From: JBCBST01 sp039819115
GTDB taxonomy: Bacteria; Bacteroidota; Rhodothermia; Balneolales; Balneolaceae
Assembly: GCA_039819115.1 (NCBI GenBank)
Contig: JBCBST010000076.1
Location: 1 to 15,752 of the forward strand
Length of the DNA stretch: 15,752 nt
Reading direction: 5' to 3'
Under the pieces are notes generated by a model. The model was not told where the DNA came from. It made no database searches and saw only the letters and a program-made list of their open reading frames with translations. This document shows positions 15,676 to 15,752 of this stretch, piece after piece; the stretch's first letter is position 1; the number at the start of each line of letters is the position of its first letter. Position numbers and translations under genes: made by a program.

Positions 15676-15752
15676 GTCAGTGGTCAGTGGTCAGTGGTCA
15701 GTGGTCAGTGGTCAGTGGTCAGTGGTCAGTGGTCAGTGGTCAGTGGTCAGTG
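15676..15752. repeat. Perfect heptanucleotide tandem repeat (GTCAGTG)n, at least 11 copies
   Basis: Eleven perfect head-to-tail copies of GTCAGTG fill 77 bases from 1 bp after the stop of the large secreted-protein gene to the window edge, so the array is truncated by the window. All copies are identical. Because 7 is not a multiple of 3, every forward frame reads the same open heptapeptide cycle (VSGQWSV), while the reverse strand contains TGA. Function is unknown. Its uniformity suggests recent expansion by slippage. Confidence 0.98.

Noticed and set aside
15676..15752. Tandem repeat read as a CRISPR array
   Set aside because: The unit is 7 bp with no spacers and no cas genes nearby; it is a simple tandem repeat.

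Overview
The window looks like chromosome from a moderate-GC member of the Bacteroidota / Balneolota / Rhodothermota group. Three things point there: many genes lack a Shine-Dalgarno sequence and have A-rich leaders instead, the YifB/ComM protein has the cysteine-poor 'NPSPSG' motif, and there is a secreted lamin-tail-domain protein ending in a FlgD/CHU_C-like domain. The assignment is an inference from family content; no rRNA or other marker is present.

Positions 1-2769 (+) hold part of a histidine operon: the 3' end of hisC, then hisB, hisH and hisA. hisC/hisB and hisH/hisA overlap through ATGA junctions. HisB has a complete dehydratase domain, but the region where a bifunctional HisB carries its phosphatase is only about 100 residues and has no intact phosphatase motif set. 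hisF and hisI do not follow hisA. Convergent to this, on the minus strand, is a YifB/ComM-type AAA+ ATPase (2876-4417). Divergent from that is a small DUF4342-like membrane protein with a highly charged tail (4506-4943). A clear bidirectional hairpin terminator (4945-4971) separates it from trxB (minus, 4979-5950).

A 259-bp intergenic stretch (5951-6209) lies between trxB and the divergent three-gene proton-translocating transhydrogenase operon pntAA-pntAB-pntB (6210-9035). This puts a consumer of NADPH back to back with a producer of it, and a 12-bp inverted repeat sits between them. Downstream on the same strand are a lipoprotein FKBP-type prolyl isomerase (9077-9562), an endonuclease III (9566-10261) with unusual cysteine spacing, and an OsmC-family protein (10348-10770). 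On the minus strand, a small PH-like protein (11704-12087) precedes an M28 metallopeptidase lipoprotein (10767-11690). The M28 and OsmC genes end tail to tail in a shared TTAA.

The rest is one gene for a 1119-residue secreted modular protein: an N-terminal lectin-like domain, three [Ig-like + lamin-tail] pairs, and a C-terminal FlgD-like domain. Its stop codon is followed after one base by a perfect 7-bp tandem repeat, 11 copies up to the window edge and probably continuing.

No stretch over 300 bp lacks a gene. The longest gaps are 5951-6209 and 12088-12314, and both contain inverted repeats. I found no tRNA, rRNA, CRISPR, transposase, phage gene or convincing new multi-gene system. The most unexplained signals are the heptamer array, the reduced HisB N-terminus, the Nth cysteine pattern and the trxB/pnt intergenic palindrome.
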